Assembly: GCA_002367305.1 (NCBI GenBank)
Contig: DFBG01000042.1
Span: forward strand, 1,292-7,049
DNA length: 5,758 bases
DNA from: Actinobacteria bacterium UBA3086
GTDB taxonomy: Bacteria; Actinomycetota; Coriobacteriia; Anaerosomatales; UBA3086
Reading direction: 5' to 3'
The notes under the pieces were generated by a model. The model saw only the letters and a program-made list of their open reading frames with translations, did not search any database and was not told where the DNA came from. The position numbers and the translations under genes are program-made. Below, piece by piece: positions 1-4,904 of this stretch; position 1 is the stretch's first letter, and every line of letters begins with the position of its first letter.

Positions 1-37
1 GCGCGTTGTGCAGCTGGTGCGCTTTGTGCGGTATGTC

Positions 38-535
38 TCATCGTTTCTCCCTCAGCTTGCCAAAGAACTCTTTGAGCATCGTGGAGCTCTCGTCGGCCAG
101 AACTCCTGCCGTAACGTCAAAACGGTGATTGAGTCGATCGTCGTCCGAGAGGTCGTAGAGTGTGCCCAGCGCACCGGCCTTGGGGTCGGTCGCGGCGTAT
201 ACACATCGAGCGATGCGTGCCTGATGCATGAGACCCGCGCACATGGGACACGGCTCGAGCGTCACGTAGACCACACAGTCGGAGAGGCGCCAGCGTTCCA
301 GCTTGGCGGCCGCTTCCCTAATCGCGAGGAGCTCCGCGTGTCCGGCCGGGTCGTGATCGATCTCGCGGCGATTGTGGGCACGGGCGACGACTGCTCCGTC
401 GCACACGACAACGGCACCGATGGGCACCTCGCCTATCTCGGCCGCGCAACGCGCTTCATCGAGCGCCATGGCCATGTATGCCTTGTCGGCCTCCACGTAT
501 GCGTCCCCCAAGTGAGTTCGTATGCGCGTCATCAT
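38..535 (-). CDS. tadA: tRNA-specific adenosine deaminase TadA
   Basis: Zinc-dependent cytoplasmic deaminase that converts the wobble adenosine A34 of tRNA-Arg(ACG) to inosine, so that one tRNA reads CGU, CGC and CGA. The 165-residue protein has the whole CDA/TadA fold signature: N55 in the HNRRE segment, the catalytic HAE motif (H66, E68) and PCPMC, whose C96 and C99 complete the zinc site. The ARIARCVYAATDPKAGA segment and the C-terminal helix ending LKEFFGKLREKR are also typical. Length matches the family (about 150-170). Two ATG codons are adjacent at 535 and 532. An AGAGG lies 3 nt before the first and 6 nt before the second, so the second may be the true start. Met21 also has an AAGG upstream, but starting there would remove part of the first helix. 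Read alone, divergent from tRNA-Ser(UGA). Family is certain; TadA rather than another deaminase is strongly supported by the motif set. Confidence 0.95.
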   Translation of the reverse strand: MMTRIRTHLGDAYVEADKAYMAMALDEARCAAEIGEVPIGAVVVCDGAVVARAHNRREIDHDPAGHAELLAIREAAAKLERWRLSDCVVYVTLEPCPMCAGLMHQARIARCVYAATDPKAGALGTLYDLSDDDRLNHRFDVTAGVLADESSTMLKEFFGKLREKR

Positions 536-577
536 CGGCCTCTGCGCTCGTCATCGGCCTAAGTGCTATCTACTGCA

Positions 578-586
578 AGTTTAGCA
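578..586 (-). promoter_or_regulatory. Possible extended -10 promoter for tadA
   Basis: On the minus strand this reads TGCTAAACT, a TGn extended -10 with TAAACT as the hexamer (4/6 to TATAAT). It lies about 45 nt upstream of the tadA start codons. No good -35 element sits at the right distance, which extended -10 promoters tolerate. Called from pattern only. Confidence 0.3.
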
Positions 587-598
587 TCGCCGCGAGGG

Positions 599-626
599 TT
601 GCCTCCCAACGGGTGCGTGATAGACT
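599..626 (+). promoter_or_regulatory. Probable promoter of tRNA-Ser(UGA)
   Basis: A -35 TTGCCT (599-604), a 16-bp spacer and a -10 TAGACT (621-626) preceded by TGA, giving an extended -10. Each hexamer matches the sigma-70-type consensus at 4 of 6 positions. Transcription would begin near 632-634, leaving a leader of about 16 nt before the mature tRNA. The position directly ahead of a tRNA gene with no other upstream plus-strand gene supports the call. Confidence 0.55.
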
Positions 627-631
627 AGCCT

Positions 632-646
632 CCGCGCAAAGCGCGG
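632..646 (+). other. GC-rich hairpin in the tRNA-Ser(UGA) leader
   Basis: CCGCGC, loop AAA, GCGCGG: a perfect 6-bp all-GC stem. It ends two nucleotides before the first base of the mature tRNA (649) and starts about where transcription is predicted to start. In the precursor it would make the 5' leader almost entirely double stranded next to the RNase P cleavage site. Whether it has a function is unknown. Confidence 0.4.
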
Positions 647-648
647 CT

Positions 649-738
649 GGAGGGGTGGCAGAGTCTGGCTTATTGCGATGGTCTTGAAAACCATTGTGGG
701 GCAACCCACCGGGGGTTCGAATCCCTCCCCCTCCGCCA
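649..738 (+). tRNA. tRNA-Ser, anticodon UGA
   Basis: Class II tRNA of 90 nt including an encoded CCA. The acceptor stem GGAGGGG (649-655) pairs with CCCCTCC (728-734), followed by discriminator G735 and CCA (736-738). The D stem is GCA/TGC. The anticodon stem ATGGT/ACCAT (678-682 with 690-694) holds loop CTTGAAA with anticodon TGA at 685-687. A long variable arm (GTGGGG, CAA, CCCAC) marks it as serine. The T stem (711-715 with 723-727, one G-U pair) holds loop TTCGAAT. Discriminator G and the long variable arm both fit seryl-tRNA identity. It reads UCA and, by wobble, other UCN codons. The gene is convergent with the oxidoreductase operon, whose last stop codon is 8 nt beyond its 3' end. Confidence 0.97.
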
Positions 739-740
739 TT

Positions 741-760
741 CGCGCCTCAGCTACGGCGCG
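741..760. other. Inverted repeat across the AOR stop codon
   Basis: CGCGCC (741-746) and GGCGCG (755-760) flank an 8-nt loop that contains the AOR stop codon (747-749). The hairpin sits two nucleotides after the tRNA-Ser CCA and could form in transcripts of either strand. Neither side is followed by a T-run, so it is not a convincing intrinsic terminator. It might still protect a 3' end or aid factor-dependent termination of the two converging units. Confidence 0.35.
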
Positions 761-2684
761 TGGCTTCGATTCCCAGCTGGTCGCGCAGCTTGCTTGTCGG
801 CCGACCCTCCGAATCCCACCGCCGATGACGGTAGTAGTCGGTGCGAAGTTTCTCAATGGGCACGACGGAGTTCGGGTCATCCTCATCGAGCCGTTCGTTG
901 AGCTGCCGATCCGGCAGGGTGTCATCGGAAGCCGTAACGCCGAATCGCAGCGCCAGTTCGCGCTCGAGCGTGTAGCCCCGCTCGCCGACCTCCCAGAAGC
1001 GCCCGAAACCGATCCGCTCACCCGTGACGAGCTCCATGGCTCGCAAGTGCGGAAGCAGCGGAAGCGGTATGCCGAGCAATCCCCGTGGCAACCCCCGCAA
1101 TACATGGAGCAGGCCTCCAGAGACGCTCAGAACACCCCGAGTCACCACGCCGACGGGACCCTTTGCCCCGCGCACCAACGGCGCCGGCAGCACCGCATAG
1201 GTCGTGAAGAGACAGGCCCCTGCAGCCGAGACGGCCTCCATCAGGTCCTGGAACATCGCCGTGAGACCAGCCTTGCCGCGGGTCGATCGACCCTTCATGC
1301 GCACGCCCAGCCCCTCGAGCGCGACGACGTAGCCTCCGTTGAGATGACATCCGCCCCTGTTGGAGGTGGCATAGCCAAGACCATGGCCGACGGCCCCGCG
1401 CGGCTCGTACGCCGCGAGCTCAAGCCCCTTCACGTTCATGGCGTAGGCACTCGCGCCATAGCGTGCGCCGAGTCGTCTCGATCCTTCGGCCAGCTCGTCG
1501 CCGATTCCGCGACGATACGCGATGTCCTGAATGAGTTCCGCAAGCCCGCTCGCGTCCCCAAAACCAAGGGACCAGTCCACCTTCCCGCGCTCGACCAGCT
1601 CCATCGCAAGCGAGATGGTGACTCCCGCGGTCATCGTGTCCATGCCGAGCTCGTCCAGCAGGAGGTTGAGCTCACAGATCAGTCCAAGGTCGGAGTTCTC
1701 CAGATTGCTGCCCAGCAGCACGAGCGTCTCAAGCTCGGGACCCTTCACACGGCGACCATCCACCTCAACGACACGGCCGCAGCGGATGGGGCAACTCAGG
1801 CATCCCATCGTGCTCACCAGCCGACCTGCGGCCATCGTCTGGCCACTGATCTTCGAGGCATCCTTGAAACGACCGCGACGGAAGTTTGAGGTCGCCACGA
1901 TTCCCAGCTTCTGCATCTCGGGCAGGAAGCCTCCGGAGCCGTACTTGGGAAGCAGATCGCCCGTCATCGGATGTGATTTGAGAGTCGCGCTCCACTTCTT
2001 GATATGCGCTCGGAACGCGTCCTTGTCGGCTATCTCCACTCGTTGCGTGCCGTGCGCTGCGAGACCTTTCAGGTTCTTGGCGCCGAGCACCGCACCCATT
2101 CCGGTTCGCCCCGCCGCACGTTCGTCGGAATGAAGCGATGCGTAGAGCACCCCATTCTCGCCGGCCGGGCCGATCACAAGCGTTCCCGCCTTCTCCTCTA
2201 TGGTGGCGGCGAGTGCCTCCTGGGCCTCGGTGGTGCGCATGCCCCAGACATCGCCAGCATCGTGGAACGTGATGTCTGCGTCGGCCACCTCAAGCCATAC
2301 CGGAGCGGCCGCCGCTCCATGGATGACGAGTGCGTCGATGCCGGCCTTCTTCATGTAGACGCCGAAGGAACCGCCGCAGTTGCTCGACGCGACGATGCCG
2401 GTCAGTGGCGAGAGTGCCGAGACGTTGAAACGCGAGGTCGATGGCGCACCTGTCCCATTGAGCGGTCCGGTGCTTATCACGACGATGTTGTCCGCACCCA
2501 AAGGATCGGTCCCGGCTTTCAGCCGGTCGTACAGTATCTGAGCGGCCATGATCTTGCCGCCAAAGGTGGCGCGCCGATCATTGTCGCTCCACGGGTAGTC
2601 GGAGACGGTGCGGGTGGTCAGATCGACCTCCAGCACGCGGCCGGTGTAGCCGCCCCTCAGGGCACCCTTCATGGCGCCCCTCAC
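747..2684 (-). CDS. Aldehyde:ferredoxin oxidoreductase family protein (tungsten/molybdenum pterin, 4Fe-4S)
   Basis: Oxidises an aldehyde to the carboxylic acid with ferredoxin as acceptor, or the reverse with low-potential electrons; cytoplasmic, using a bis-pterin W or Mo cofactor. The 645-residue protein has the AOR N-terminal domain (YTGRVLEVDL at 13-22, RFNVSALSPLTG at 85-96), the cluster motif C295-x2-C298-x3-C302 with fourth ligand C491, the pterin motif D344-ELGMD, and EPRGAVGHGLGYATSNRGGCH (427-447), where H447 probably matches an active-site His of the archaeal enzyme. It is longer than the roughly 605-residue archaeal AOR because of a hydrophobic Gly/Leu/Pro-rich insert at about 498-552. 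The second pterin motif, usually DxxGLC, reads SAAGAC. The GTG start forms a GTGA overlap with the dehydrogenase stop; an ATG at 2672, with GAGGGG before it, is an equally plausible start and gives a more usual N-terminus. Last gene of the operon. Substrate and metal cannot be read from sequence; AOR and the related WOR or benzoyl-CoA reductase BamB branches differ in substrate. Confidence 0.92.
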   Translation of the reverse strand: MRGAMKGALRGGYTGRVLEVDLTTRTVSDYPWSDNDRRATFGGKIMAAQILYDRLKAGTDPLGADNIVVISTGPLNGTGAPSTSRFNVSALSPLTGIVASSNCGGSFGVYMKKAGIDALVIHGAAAAPVWLEVADADITFHDAGDVWGMRTTEAQEALAATIEEKAGTLVIGPAGENGVLYASLHSDERAAGRTGMGAVLGAKNLKGLAAHGTQRVEIADKDAFRAHIKKWSATLKSHPMTGDLLPKYGSGGFLPEMQKLGIVATSNFRRGRFKDASKISGQTMAAGRLVSTMGCLSCPIRCGRVVEVDGRRVKGPELETLVLLGSNLENSDLGLICELNLLLDELGMDTMTAGVTISLAMELVERGKVDWSLGFGDASGLAELIQDIAYRRGIGDELAEGSRRLGARYGASAYAMNVKGLELAAYEPRGAVGHGLGYATSNRGGCHLNGGYVVALEGLGVRMKGRSTRGKAGLTAMFQDLMEAVSAAGACLFTTYAVLPAPLVRGAKGPVGVVTRGVLSVSGGLLHVLRGLPRGLLGIPLPLLPHLRAMELVTGERIGFGRFWEVGERGYTLERELALRFGVTASDDTLPDRQLNERLDEDDPNSVVPIEKLRTDYYRHRRWDSEGRPTSKLRDQLGIEATRRS

Positions 2685-3865
2685 AGTGCGGCCTTCAGAA
2701 TCTGCAGCACATCGCTTTCCTCGGCGTACCGAGGATTGAACGTCATCGAGCCATCGTTCATTGCCGCTGTGGCGATCCCGGGCAGCTGTTCGAGGGTGAC
2801 GCCCACCTCCGAGAGTTTCGTGGGCATACCCGCCCTCTCGTGCGTGAACTGGAGCATGGCGCGAACCGTTTCGATCGCGGCGGCCGCTCTATCAGCCGCA
2901 GGAGTGCTGGCGTAGACCTCAGGTCCGGCCAGATGCAGCAGCAGCTCCGCATATCGTGGACCCGCGTGATCCACGTTGAACTCCATGCCGTGAGGCAGCA
3001 GGATTCCCATGGCATCGCCGTGCGCCACCGAACACTGTCCGCCACATGAATGTCCCATCGCGTGCACGATGCCCACCATCGAGTTGGAGAACGACACTCC
3101 GGCCAGCAGCGCCGCATTGGCCATCGCGAGACGAGCACTGGCGTTGCGTCCGTCCTCCAGGACCAACGGCAAATACTCGCGCACGAGGTCTATCGCTGCT
3201 CGCGCATAGGCGTCCGAGAGTGGATTCGCCTGCCGACAGGAGAATGCCTCCACCGCATGGGTGAGCGCGTCCATACCAGTCGACGCCGTGAGTCGCGGTG
3301 GTAGTCCGACGGTCATGCGCGGATCGAGCACCGCCACATCCGGAACGAGCGCGTAGGAGACGAAGCCCATCTTGGTGTGGCGCTCGATGTCCTTGATGAC
3401 TGCGGCCCCGGTGACCTCTGAACCCGTACCCGCTGTCGTGGGCACGGCGATGAACGGGACCATGGCTCTCGCAACGATGATCTCGTTGCCCATCTGCTCG
3501 TTCAGGTCCTCCGACCCTGTCGTGAGGACTATATTCGCCCCTTTGGCGGTATCAAGCACCGAGCCACCGCCCACAGCTAGAATCGCGTCACAACCTTGAT
3601 CCCGGTATACGGCCGCGAGATCGTTGACGACCGCGACCGACGAGTCGACCGGCACGTCGTCGTAGATTGCGCCGACCTGCACGCCGCCTTCAGCCAGCGC
3701 GCGCAGAACCACCTTGAGCAGCCCCAGCTCTATCAGCTGCTTATTGGTCACGATGATCGGGCGGGCGCACTCCATGACCTTCAGCTCAAAGGGAATGTGA
3801 TCGATGGCCGCCTCGCCTGAGAGGACCTTGGCGCGGTTGGAGAACTCGTAGTAGGACGGGATCAT
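2681..3865 (-). CDS. Iron-containing (group III) alcohol dehydrogenase
   Basis: NAD(P)-dependent enzyme that interconverts an alcohol and its aldehyde or ketone; cytoplasmic. The 394-residue length is typical of the FucO/AdhE-type family (about 380-390). The dinucleotide-binding loop GGGSVLDTAK is at 99-108, followed by VPTTAGTGSEVT at 141-152. The metal ligands expected for the family are all present: D199 and H203 in GMDALTHAVEA, H268 in GIVHAMGH, and H282 in AHGDAMG. The start has AAAGGAG 7 nt upstream, lying inside the end of the preceding gene, and its ATG overlaps that gene's TGA as ATGA. Its own stop overlaps the AOR start, so the three genes are probably translationally coupled. Pairing with AOR suggests it makes or consumes the aldehyde that AOR handles. 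Family is certain; the specific alcohol is not known. Members also act on propanediol, butanol, glycerol and hydroxybutyrate. Confidence 0.95.
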   Translation of the reverse strand: MIPSYYEFSNRAKVLSGEAAIDHIPFELKVMECARPIIVTNKQLIELGLLKVVLRALAEGGVQVGAIYDDVPVDSSVAVVNDLAAVYRDQGCDAILAVGGGSVLDTAKGANIVLTTGSEDLNEQMGNEIIVARAMVPFIAVPTTAGTGSEVTGAAVIKDIERHTKMGFVSYALVPDVAVLDPRMTVGLPPRLTASTGMDALTHAVEAFSCRQANPLSDAYARAAIDLVREYLPLVLEDGRNASARLAMANAALLAGVSFSNSMVGIVHAMGHSCGGQCSVAHGDAMGILLPHGMEFNVDHAGPRYAELLLHLAGPEVYASTPAADRAAAAIETVRAMLQFTHERAGMPTKLSEVGVTLEQLPGIATAAMNDGSMTFNPRYAEESDVLQILKAAL

Positions 3866-4476
3866 GCGGTGTCTCCTTTCGTGCCGGAAGCCTCAGAGGT
3901 TCCGGATGAAGCGACAGCGGAGGCAGCAGAAGGAGCAGAGGCAGCAGAGGGAACACCCAAATCGGCCGATGTGCCAAGCAGTGCTACGTAGGCACGCAGA
4001 TGACCGACTTCGCGCTTCGCAGGAAGTGGCAGAATGCGACGGTTCATGATGTCGGGAAAGAGGTATCCCTCAACGATGTGCAGACAGCGTACGAGGGACA
4101 TGGCGAGTGCGAGGTCTCCTTTGACGGTGGCACGATGCTCTGCAAATGGCTGCAGAACGCTTTTCATGCCGATGAGTGCAGGAAACGCATCCTCCACGCT
4201 CTTGAACGACACGAGTAGCGTGGACTCCGCATCCGTTTTGGAACCGAGGGCCTTCAGACGACCGCCCTCCCACCGTATGGTCGTTCGCGGCGATCCCGGA
4301 GAGATGGACAGCGTGATGACCGTGCCATCGGGCCACGTCATCACCTCTGTGCGCACCCTCTCATCCAGGCGCGCGCAGGCGACCGTACCCCGTCCCAAAA
4401 CTCCAAAGACGACTCCCGCAACAAGCCGTTTGGCTCGCTTTGCGGGGCCTGGTCCCACCTGCATGAGTGAAGCCAT
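3862..4476 (-). CDS. SCP2-like (sterol/lipid-carrier fold) small protein
   Basis: First gene of the operon, 204 residues. The core (about 40-137) resembles the SCP2 fold: beta-rich WPDGTVITLSISPG (48-61), TIRWEGGRLKALG (66-78), DAESTLLVSF (82-91), a helix SVEDAFPALIGM (93-104), then the strand ATVKGDLALAMSL (116-128). That last element matches the KGD-xx-AM ending typical of SCP2 domains. Such domains bind lipids, sterols or acyl-CoA in a hydrophobic tunnel. The N-terminus is basic (PAKRAKR) and followed by a short hydrophobic stretch (18-28), with no clear signal peptide. The last 35 residues are Ala/Ser-rich and carry a tandem PSAASA repeat; they look disordered. GGGGAGG lies 4 nt before the ATG. 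Its TGA overlaps the dehydrogenase ATG. The domain call is by eye from pattern and may be wrong; an alternative is a lineage-specific protein of unknown function. A role as hydrophobic substrate carrier for the two enzymes is inference. Confidence 0.62.
   Translation of the reverse strand: MASLMQVGPGPAKRAKRLVAGVVFGVLGRGTVACARLDERVRTEVMTWPDGTVITLSISPGSPRTTIRWEGGRLKALGSKTDAESTLLVSFKSVEDAFPALIGMKSVLQPFAEHRATVKGDLALAMSLVRCLHIVEGYLFPDIMNRRILPLPAKREVGHLRAYVALLGTSADLGVPSAASAPSAASAVASSGTSEASGTKGDTA
3916..3951 (-). repeat. 18-bp tandem repeat, two copies, in the SCP2-like gene
   Basis: Two adjacent 18-bp units (3916-3933 and 3934-3951) differ at 2 of 18 positions and each encodes PSAASA (residues 176-187 of the SCP2-like protein). 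The repeat lies in the low-complexity C-terminal tail, where slippage could change length without disturbing the reading frame. Confidence 0.7.
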
Positions 4477-4504
4477 CTGACCTCCCCTTCGGTGTCTGGA
4501 ATCA

Positions 4505-4535
4505 ATCGTACACTGTTCGCTTCGTGTACCGACAA
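4505..4535 (-). promoter_or_regulatory. Probable promoter of the SCP2-like/ADH/AOR operon
   Basis: On the minus strand a -35 TTGTCG (4535-4530, 4/6) is followed after 19 bp by TACGAT (4510-4505, 4/6); a 17-bp alternative is TGTACG (4512-4507). Transcription would begin near 4498, leaving a leader of about 22 nt that carries the GGGGAGG ribosome binding site. The match is moderate. The case is helped by its place in the only intergenic space ahead of the operon and by the inverted repeat filling its spacer. Confidence 0.45.
4508..4529. promoter_or_regulatory. Inverted repeat, candidate operator of the oxidoreductase operon
   Basis: Perfect 6-bp half-sites GTACAC (4508-4513) and GTGTAC (4524-4529) are separated by 10 bp, so their centres are 16 bp apart. 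They lie between and partly over the predicted -35 and -10 elements. A dimeric repressor bound here would block the operon promoter. No regulator gene is in the window, so the regulator family cannot be named. Confidence 0.45.
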
Positions 4536-4544
4536 GATCATGGC

Positions 4545-4573
4545 TTCACCACCCACCTCGACCCTGCTACAAT
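4545..4573 (+). promoter_or_regulatory. Probable promoter of the tRNA-Ser(GCU)/tRNA-Arg pair
   Basis: A -35 TTCACC (4545-4550, 4/6), a 17-bp spacer and a -10 TACAAT (4568-4573, 5/6) preceded by TGC, giving an extended -10. Predicted start is near 4580, about 37 nt before the mature tRNA-Ser. This is the best -10 element in the window, as expected for a stable-RNA gene. It is divergent from the operon promoter, with about 10 bp between the two -35 elements. Confidence 0.65.
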
Positions 4574-4603
4574 GATGCGGCGTTTCGCCCAACCACGGAC
4601 GCA

Positions 4604-4617
4604 CGCGTGAACACGCG
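4604..4617 (+). other. Hairpin abutting the 5' end of tRNA-Ser(GCU)
   Basis: CGCGT and ACGCG pair around a GAAC tetraloop. The last base of the hairpin, G4617, is also the first base of the mature tRNA, so hairpin and acceptor stem compete for that base. It resembles the position of the leader hairpin before tRNA-Ser(UGA). No function is known to me. Confidence 0.3.
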
Positions 4618-4711
4618 GAGAGCTGGCCGAGTTGGCTGAAGGCGCTCGCCTGCTAAGCGAGTAAGGGGGTATAAGCCCTCTTCGAGGGTTCGAATCCCTC
4701 GCTCTCCGCCA
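4617..4711 (+). tRNA. tRNA-Ser, anticodon GCU
   Basis: Class II tRNA of 95 nt with encoded CCA. The acceptor stem GGAGAGC (4617-4623) pairs with GCTCTCC (4701-4707), followed by discriminator G4708 and CCA (4709-4711). The anticodon stem CTCGC/GCGAG (4645-4649 with 4657-4661) holds loop CTGCTAA with anticodon GCT at 4652-4654. A long variable arm (about 4662-4683) is characteristic of serine. The T stem GAGGG/CCCTC (4684-4688 with 4696-4700) holds loop TTCGAAT. It reads AGC and AGU. It lies 53 nt ahead of tRNA-Arg in the same orientation and is probably co-transcribed with it. Confidence 0.97.
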
Positions 4712-4722
4712 TTTGACATATC

Positions 4723-4740
4723 TCCTGCCTGGTGGCAGGA
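4723..4740 (+). other. Hairpin in the spacer between tRNA-Ser and tRNA-Arg
   Basis: TCCTGCC and GGCAGGA form a perfect 7-bp stem around TGGT. A second small hairpin (GCCC, TTTT, GGGC) follows at 4748-4759. There is no T-run after either, so termination is unlikely; they may serve in processing of the dicistronic precursor. A perfect TTGACA at 4713-4718 lies just ahead of the first stem, with only a weak CAGGAT at the -10 position 17 bp on. Confidence 0.35.
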
Positions 4741-4764
4741 TTACCAAGCCCTTTTGGGCATCGT

Positions 4765-4841
4765 GCGCCGTTAGCTCAGCTGGATAGAGTATCTGACTAC
4801 GAATCAGAAGGTCGCAGGTTCGAATCCTGCACGGCGCACCA
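4765..4841 (+). tRNA. tRNA-Arg, anticodon ACG
   Basis: Class I tRNA of 77 nt with encoded CCA. The acceptor stem GCGCCGT (4765-4771) pairs with ACGGCGC (4831-4837), followed by discriminator A4838 and CCA (4839-4841). The anticodon stem TCTGA/TCAGA (4792-4796 with 4804-4808) holds loop CTACGAA with anticodon ACG at 4799-4801. The T arm GCAGG-TTCGAAT-CCTGC is perfect. The wobble A34 (position 4799) is the base that TadA deaminates to inosine, and the tadA gene lies at the left end of this window. It decodes CGU, CGC and CGA after editing. Confidence 0.98.
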
Positions 4842-4856
4842 TTTGAACTCCAGAGA

Positions 4857-4886
4857 CCCCGTGGCCCATCGCCGCGGGGTTTTCTT
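4857..4886 (+). terminator. Intrinsic terminator of the tRNA-Ser/tRNA-Arg unit
   Basis: A 9-bp GC-rich stem (4857-4865 with 4871-4879, one G-U pair) with loop CCATC is followed at once by TTTTCTT (4880-4886). It starts 15 nt after the tRNA-Arg CCA and closes the tRNA transcript before the next gene. Confidence 0.88.
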
Positions 4887-4904
4887 GTTGTGTCGGGAAC
4901 CATC

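Noticed and set aside
1..37. Possible terminator or gene end downstream of tadA
   Set aside because: Only 37 bases are available; there is some GCGC symmetry but no clear stem with a T-run on the minus strand.
581..1105. Minus-strand open frame of 174 codons
   Set aside because: It overlaps the AOR gene out of frame and ends through the tRNA-Ser antisense, giving the typical EGEGFEPPVGCP false peptide.
678..1889. Plus-strand open frame of 403 codons
   Set aside because: It begins inside tRNA-Ser(UGA) and then runs antisense to the AOR gene. It has no recognisable domain or ribosome binding site and reflects the long stop-free antisense frames common in GC-rich genes.
2004..2915. Plus-strand open frame of 303 codons
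   Set aside because: Antisense to the AOR 5' part and the dehydrogenase 3' part. Its sequence looks like no protein family, while the minus-strand frames carry all the motifs.
4748..4759. Small GCCC-TTTT-GGGC hairpin between the tRNAs as a terminator
   Set aside because: The stem is only 4 bp, the T-run is in the loop rather than after the stem, and a strong terminator follows tRNA-Arg instead.
4538..4903. Minus-strand open frame of 121 codons over the two right-hand tRNA genes
   Set aside because: Its peptides (CRIRTCDLLIRSQ, ARDSNPRRG) are the familiar false proteins produced by translating tRNA genes antisense. The frame runs through tRNA-Arg and tRNA-Ser and has no gene of its own.
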